Origin: Candidatus Eiseniibacteriota bacterium
GTDB lineage: Bacteria > Eisenbacteria > RBG-16-71-46
DNA: 9,551 nucleotides
Assembly (NCBI GenBank): GCA_005893365.1
Contig: VBPB01000011.1
Coordinates: forward strand, 1 to 9,551
Direction: 5' to 3'
Shown here one piece after another: positions 6,451 through 9,551 of the stretch. The position numbers were made by a program, and so were the translations under genes. Under the pieces are notes generated by a model. That model did no database searches, was not told where the DNA came from, and saw only the letters and a program-made list of their open reading frames with translations. The stretch's first letter is position 1. Each line of letters opens with the position of its first letter.

Positions 6451-7778
6451 AGGTCGAAGCGATCAGTCTCGAGAAGAAATACCACGGCGCCGTCGAGCAC
6501 TGGCAGCGGCACAATTTCAAGGACTACGAGACGCTGCTCGACCAGTGGGAGAAGTATTTCCCCACCGACGAGCGTTTCTGCCTGTGCGCCAAGCTGGAGC
6601 TCGGGACCTCCGACACCATCGCGATCGGCGAGCACAAGGGCGAGAAGAAGCGGCTCGAGCCCGAGCAGCTGAGCGAGGAGGAGGCCGCCCACCTGCTGGC
6701 CATCATCAAGGCCCAGGCCTCGACCGAGTTCGGCTCCATCCAGCAGCACGCCGGCACGTTGGAACGCGCCGACGACGACCAGGACCGCTTCTGGGTGCTG
6801 CGCGTGATGGCCGAGGAGCTGCGCCACGGCTACCAGATGCTGCACCTGCTGCTCTCCAAGGACTGGAGCCACGTGTCGCGCGGCGTGAGCGGCGAGCAGA
6901 TGGTCGAGGAGATCCTGTCGATGCAGACGGGCAACCACGTCCTCGACGCGTTCAACCTGGACTACGACTCGTTCATCGACAACATCACGTTCGCCGCGAT
7001 CGTGGACCGCGTGGGCAAGTACCAGCTCACGATGCAGCGCATCTGCGCCTACCGGCCGATGGCCGACAGCATGCCGCCGATGCTGCGCGAGGAGGCGTTC
7101 CACCTCGCCGCCGGCGTCATCCCGATGCGGCGCTGGGCCCAGCGCGCCGCGCAGGGCGATCCGTTCATCACCATGACCGCGATCCAGCACGCCATCAACA
7201 AGTGGGTCCCGCGCGCGCTCGAGATGTTCGGCGACGAGCGCGGCGGCGAGACCAACGTGAAGTTCGGATTCAAGGATCTCAAGAACCGCGAGGCGCAGGA
7301 CCAGTACATCGAGGAAGTGCAGAAGATGATCCGCGACATCAACCTGCGGTTCATCCGCGCCCGCTTCCCGGCGTACGCGCCCGAGCAGGCCGACGCGGCA
7401 CTCGCCGAGCTGGAGCGCGCCCGCGGCACCCACCACGGCGTGCGGCGCGAGGATCTGCTGCGCACCCCCGACCGCCGCTTCTTCCGCCGCAAGGGCGAGC
7501 CCGCCTTCAGCATGGTGGGCGTGGACGGCGAGCCCTTCACCGACGCCGAGGAGTACCTGCGCTACCTGTCCCGCCACCTCAACGAGGGCTACGTGGCGAG
7601 CCGCGACATGCGCAACTACGCCGAGGCGCTGCGCGGGGTCGCCGCCGGGACGCTGGCGGTGAAGGACGCCATCATGAAGATGCCCAAGCTCAAGCGCGTC
7701 GGCGGCACCTGCCCGTGCTCGAAGGGCGTCCGCTGGGTGATGGACGGCTCCGCCGCCGACCAGGCCGCGAGCGCGTAA
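6447..7778 (+). CDS. PaaA/BoxB-family diiron oxygenase (phenylacetic acid catabolic protein type)
   Basis: This 443-residue protein belongs by motif to the ferritin-like diiron family (PF05138 type) that includes PaaA/PaaC of phenylacetyl-CoA epoxidase and BoxB of benzoyl-CoA epoxidase. The six ligands of a four-helix diiron site are readable: E94 (STEFGSIQQH), E124 and H127 (AEELRHGYQ), D187 (IVDRVGKYQ), E216 and H219 (REEAFH). The Asp in helix three and a length near BoxB (about 470) favour a BoxB/PaaA-like catalytic role over structural PaaC. The C-terminal third (about 270-443) is helical and charged and ends with TCPCSKGVRW. Two CxC pairs, C45/C47 and C422/C424, are unusual. The ATG at 6447 overlaps the acetyltransferase stop and follows GGAG (6438-6441). 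No BoxA-type reductase, PaaE, ferredoxin, CoA ligase or ring-opening hydrolase adjoins it, so the substrate cannot be stated; an aromatic acyl-CoA is the family-based guess. Confidence 0.85.
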   Translation: MKVEAISLEKKYHGAVEHWQRHNFKDYETLLDQWEKYFPTDERFCLCAKLELGTSDTIAIGEHKGEKKRLEPEQLSEEEAAHLLAIIKAQASTEFGSIQQHAGTLERADDDQDRFWVLRVMAEELRHGYQMLHLLLSKDWSHVSRGVSGEQMVEEILSMQTGNHVLDAFNLDYDSFIDNITFAAIVDRVGKYQLTMQRICAYRPMADSMPPMLREEAFHLAAGVIPMRRWAQRAAQGDPFITMTAIQHAINKWVPRALEMFGDERGGETNVKFGFKDLKNREAQDQYIEEVQKMIRDINLRFIRARFPAYAPEQADAALAELERARGTHHGVRREDLLRTPDRRFFRRKGEPAFSMVGVDGEPFTDAEEYLRYLSRHLNEGYVASRDMRNYAEALRGVAAGTLAVKDAIMKMPKLKRVGGTCPCSKGVRWVMDGSAADQAASA

Positions 7779-7792
7779 GCGCCGGGGCCGCA

Positions 7793-7820
7793 GCCGCCTC
7801 GCCCCTCACGGGGCGGCGGT
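7793..7820 (+). terminator. Strong hairpin after the diiron oxygenase gene
   Basis: GCCGC (7793-7797) and CGCCCC (7800-7805) pair with GGGGCG (7810-7815) and GCGGT (7816-7820). This gives an 11-pair stem (one G-T) with a 2-base bulge and a TCAC loop. It begins 15 bases after the stop codon, where a terminator would be expected, but has no following T-tract. Its last three bases are also the first three of the pseudoknot stem that follows. Confidence 0.35.
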
Positions 7821-7866
7821 GCGCCCCAGGGTCCGCGGGCGCACCCCAGACCCGCCGTGCGGACCC
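7818..7866 (+). other. Predicted H-type RNA pseudoknot
   Basis: Stem 1 is GGTGCGCCC (7818-7826) with GGGCGCACC (7837-7845), nine perfect pairs. The ten-base loop of stem 1 contains GGGTCCGC (7829-7836), which pairs perfectly with GCGGACCC (7859-7866), eight pairs. The connecting loops are CA (2 bases), zero bases at the junction, and 13 bases, lengths that fit a coaxially stacked H-type pseudoknot. The pairing is read directly from sequence; folding in RNA and any function are inference. It lies about 100 bases upstream of the lamin-tail gene and upstream of its predicted start point. Confidence 0.4.
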
Positions 7867-7910
7867 CGGGCCCCCACGGGCGTTCCCAGGCAGGTCCTCG
7901 AGGCCAGGTC

Positions 7911-7919
7911 TGGTACGCT
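7911..7919 (+). promoter_or_regulatory. Extended -10 promoter of the lamin-tail protein gene
   Basis: TGG-TACGCT is an extended -10 with the hexamer at 7914-7919. No recognisable -35 lies at normal spacing (CAGGTC at 7891-7896). The start would be near 7926, about 42 bases before the ATG. Confidence 0.35.
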
Positions 7920-7967
7920 TGAGGCCGACCGCACCTCCCATCCATCACATCCTGTCCTGGAGTCCCC

Positions 7968-9551
7968 ATGCGCATCGCGCGCTGCATCGTCTGTCTGCTG
8001 GCCGTCTCGGCGGCCGCCGCTCTCGCGCCACCGGCCATCCCGGCGGCCTGGGCCGTCGCCAACCACATCGTCATCAGCGAGGTCGCGAGCCGTGGCGCGT
8101 CCAGCGCGACCGATGAGTTCGTGGAGCTCTACAACCCCACGCTGAGCTCGGTGGACATCTCGGGCTGGAAGCTCCAGTACAAGTCTCAGACCGGAGCGAG
8201 CTTCTCCGACTACACCACGATGCCCGCCGGCGCCACGATCGCGCCCCACGGGTTCTACCTGATCACCAACACCGGCTACACGGGTTCGGTCACCGCCGAC
8301 CGCGCCTGGGGCTCGACCGGCATCTCGGACGACGGCCACGTGCGCATCCTGAACGCGTCGGCGGTCGAGATCGACCGGGTGGGTTGGGGCCTCGCGAATG
8401 CGCCCGAGGGCGGCGCGGCCGCGCCCAAGCCCACCGCCTCGGCCAGCATCGAGCGCAAGGCGAGCGCGGGGTCCACCGCCGCCACGCTCGGGACCGGCGG
8501 CGCGGAGCAGTTCGCCGGCAACGGCCAGGACACGGACAACAACGGCAGCGACTTCGTGCTCCAGACCGGCGGCCGCAACCCGCAGAACACCCTGAGCTCG
8601 CCCGAGCCCGCGTTCGCCTCGGGGGGCAACGGGACCGGCCGCGGGCGGGCGGCGCCCACGCCGGTGTATGCCGGCTATGCCGTCCCCGCGCTGGCGATCG
8701 GGGTCGCACAGGACGACGCCTACACCCTGGCCAGCGCGTCGGTGGTGATCCCCTCGACCTGGACGTGGTCGCATTCGCTCGGGGATGTCGCGCTGTCGGG
8801 CACGGCCTTCGCTGGCGCCAGCGTGTCGATCCTGGACGACACCTTGTTCGTCACCGGCGCCGCCGTCACCGCCGCCGACAGCGGGCTCATCACGGTCGCG
8901 AACCTCACCTCCCCGGCGTCCAACGGCACCACGACCTTCACCCTCAAGACCGCCGTCGCCGCCGGGACGCTGACGCAGGTGGTGCGGCAGCCGCAGGTAC
9001 GCGTGCTCAAGCTCGTGCCCATCGTGACGGTCCACGTGAACGACGCCTCGGGGGTGCCGACGGCCCCCTATGGGGTCGGCGCCGAAGCCACGGTGAGCGG
9101 CACCGTCACCGTGAACTGGAGCGGCACGAACACGGACATCTACGTCCAGGACGGGACAGGCGGGATCGACCTGTTCATGTTCGGCGCGCCCCCGATCGCC
9201 ATCTCGGCCGGAGACAGCCTGATCGTGACCGGGTCGATCGTCCAGTTCCGCGGCCTCACGGAACTCCAGCCCGACTTCTCGCTGGTCCAGGTGGTCGCCA
9301 GCGGGCGGCCGATCCCGGACCCCATGGTCCTGACCTGCGCCAATGTGAACGCCACGTTCCACCCGGACTACACCGAGCCCAACGAGGGGCGGCTGGTGCG
9401 GGTGAACGGCGTCTCCTACAACTCGGTGAACTCGACCATCACCGACGCGACCGGCACGACCGGCGTCTTCATCCCGGGCACCTTCCCGCCGACCCCGAGC
9501 GTGTTCGACATCATCGGCATCCTCAAGCAGTACAAGCCGGGCACGCCCGCC
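7968..9551 (+). CDS. Exported lamin-tail-domain protein with OB-fold-like segments (3' end beyond window)
   Basis: The frame is open for 528 residues to the last base. A signal peptide is clear: MRIARC, then a hydrophobic stretch (CIVCLLAVSAAAALA), with probable cleavage near residues 27-31 (PAAWA). A lamin-tail domain follows at about 33-145 (HIVISEVA, DEFVELYNPT, DISGWKLQY, TIAPHGFYLITN, GISDDGHVRILN), then the familiar SIERK to DTDNNGSDFV to PQNTLSSPEP segment (160-214). A Ser/Ala/Thr-rich beta region (about 250-345) comes next. Last are two probable OB-fold-like units (about 348-445 and 455 to the end), the first with TDIYVQDGTGGIDLF and AGDSLIVTGSI, the second starting EGRLVRVNGV and running to DIIGILKQY. 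Such OB-like units often accompany secreted nucleases (YhcR type) or cell-surface adhesins, but no catalytic domain is visible before the edge. GGAG at 7959-7962 sits five bases before the ATG. Role: extracellular, surface or DNA/polymer binding; exact function unknown. Confidence 0.85.
   Translation, partial: MRIARCIVCLLAVSAAAALAPPAIPAAWAVANHIVISEVASRGASSATDEFVELYNPTLSSVDISGWKLQYKSQTGASFSDYTTMPAGATIAPHGFYLITNTGYTGSVTADRAWGSTGISDDGHVRILNASAVEIDRVGWGLANAPEGGAAAPKPTASASIERKASAGSTAATLGTGGAEQFAGNGQDTDNNGSDFVLQTGGRNPQNTLSSPEPAFASGGNGTGRGRAAPTPVYAGYAVPALAIGVAQDDAYTLASASVVIPSTWTWSHSLGDVALSGTAFAGASVSILDDTLFVTGAAVTAADSGLITVANLTSPASNGTTTFTLKTAVAAGTLTQVVRQPQVRVLKLVPIVTVHVNDASGVPTAPYGVGAEATVSGTVTVNWSGTNTDIYVQDGTGGIDLFMFGAPPIAISAGDSLIVTGSIVQFRGLTELQPDFSLVQVVASGRPIPDPMVLTCANVNATFHPDYTEPNEGRLVRVNGVSYNSVNSTITDATGTTGVFIPGTFPPTPSVFDIIGILKQYKPGTPA

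Noticed and set aside
7806..9362. Long minus-strand open frame (518 codons) antisense to the lamin-tail gene
   Set aside because: It is a shadow of a gene with a clear signal peptide and lamin-tail domain, and it would run through the pseudoknot region.

Overview
The window is very GC-rich DNA with tightly packed genes and strong G/C preference at third codon positions. It carries seven protein genes (five complete, one cut at each edge) and no tRNA, rRNA, CRISPR array or transposase that I can see. Two edge genes encode exported proteins: one with tandem DDDGDGxIDE calcium-binding-like motifs, one with a lamin-tail domain followed by OB-fold-like segments. That style of surface protein is common in FCB-group lineages such as Candidatus Eisenbacteria. 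The phylum is an inference from style and base composition only.

Layout, left to right: (1) positions 787 to 1, minus strand, an exported protein running off the left edge. (2) Divergent from it, pabB (922-2349) and pabC (2346-3224), overlapping by 4 bases. They encode the chorismate-to-p-aminobenzoate steps of folate synthesis; the glutaminase PabA is not in the window. (3) A 284-base gap with no visible promoter and several potential RNA helices, then an alpha/beta hydrolase with an all-helical N-terminal domain (3509-4945). (4) Convergent with it, a small two-helix membrane diguanylate cyclase on the minus strand (5732-4980). (5) Divergent again, a two-gene unit: a GNAT acetyltransferase (5977-6450) overlapping by 4 bases a PaaA/BoxB-family diiron oxygenase (6447-7778). 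(6) A 189-base gap with a strong hairpin that partly overlaps a predicted H-type pseudoknot, then the exported lamin-tail protein (7968 to the right edge).

The promoters I could place share TAnnnT -10 boxes. Those with a good -35 lack a TGn extension, and those with a poor -35 have one. The pabB promoter is spaced so that transcription would begin at or next to the ATG, so the message may be leaderless.

The least explained part is the GNAT-diiron oxygenase pair. It is translationally coupled, but no reductase, ferredoxin, CoA ligase or other Paa/Box subunit lies beside it. The two structured gaps (3331-3471 and 7793-7866) are the best non-coding candidates. I found no clear evidence of a wholly new multi-gene system.
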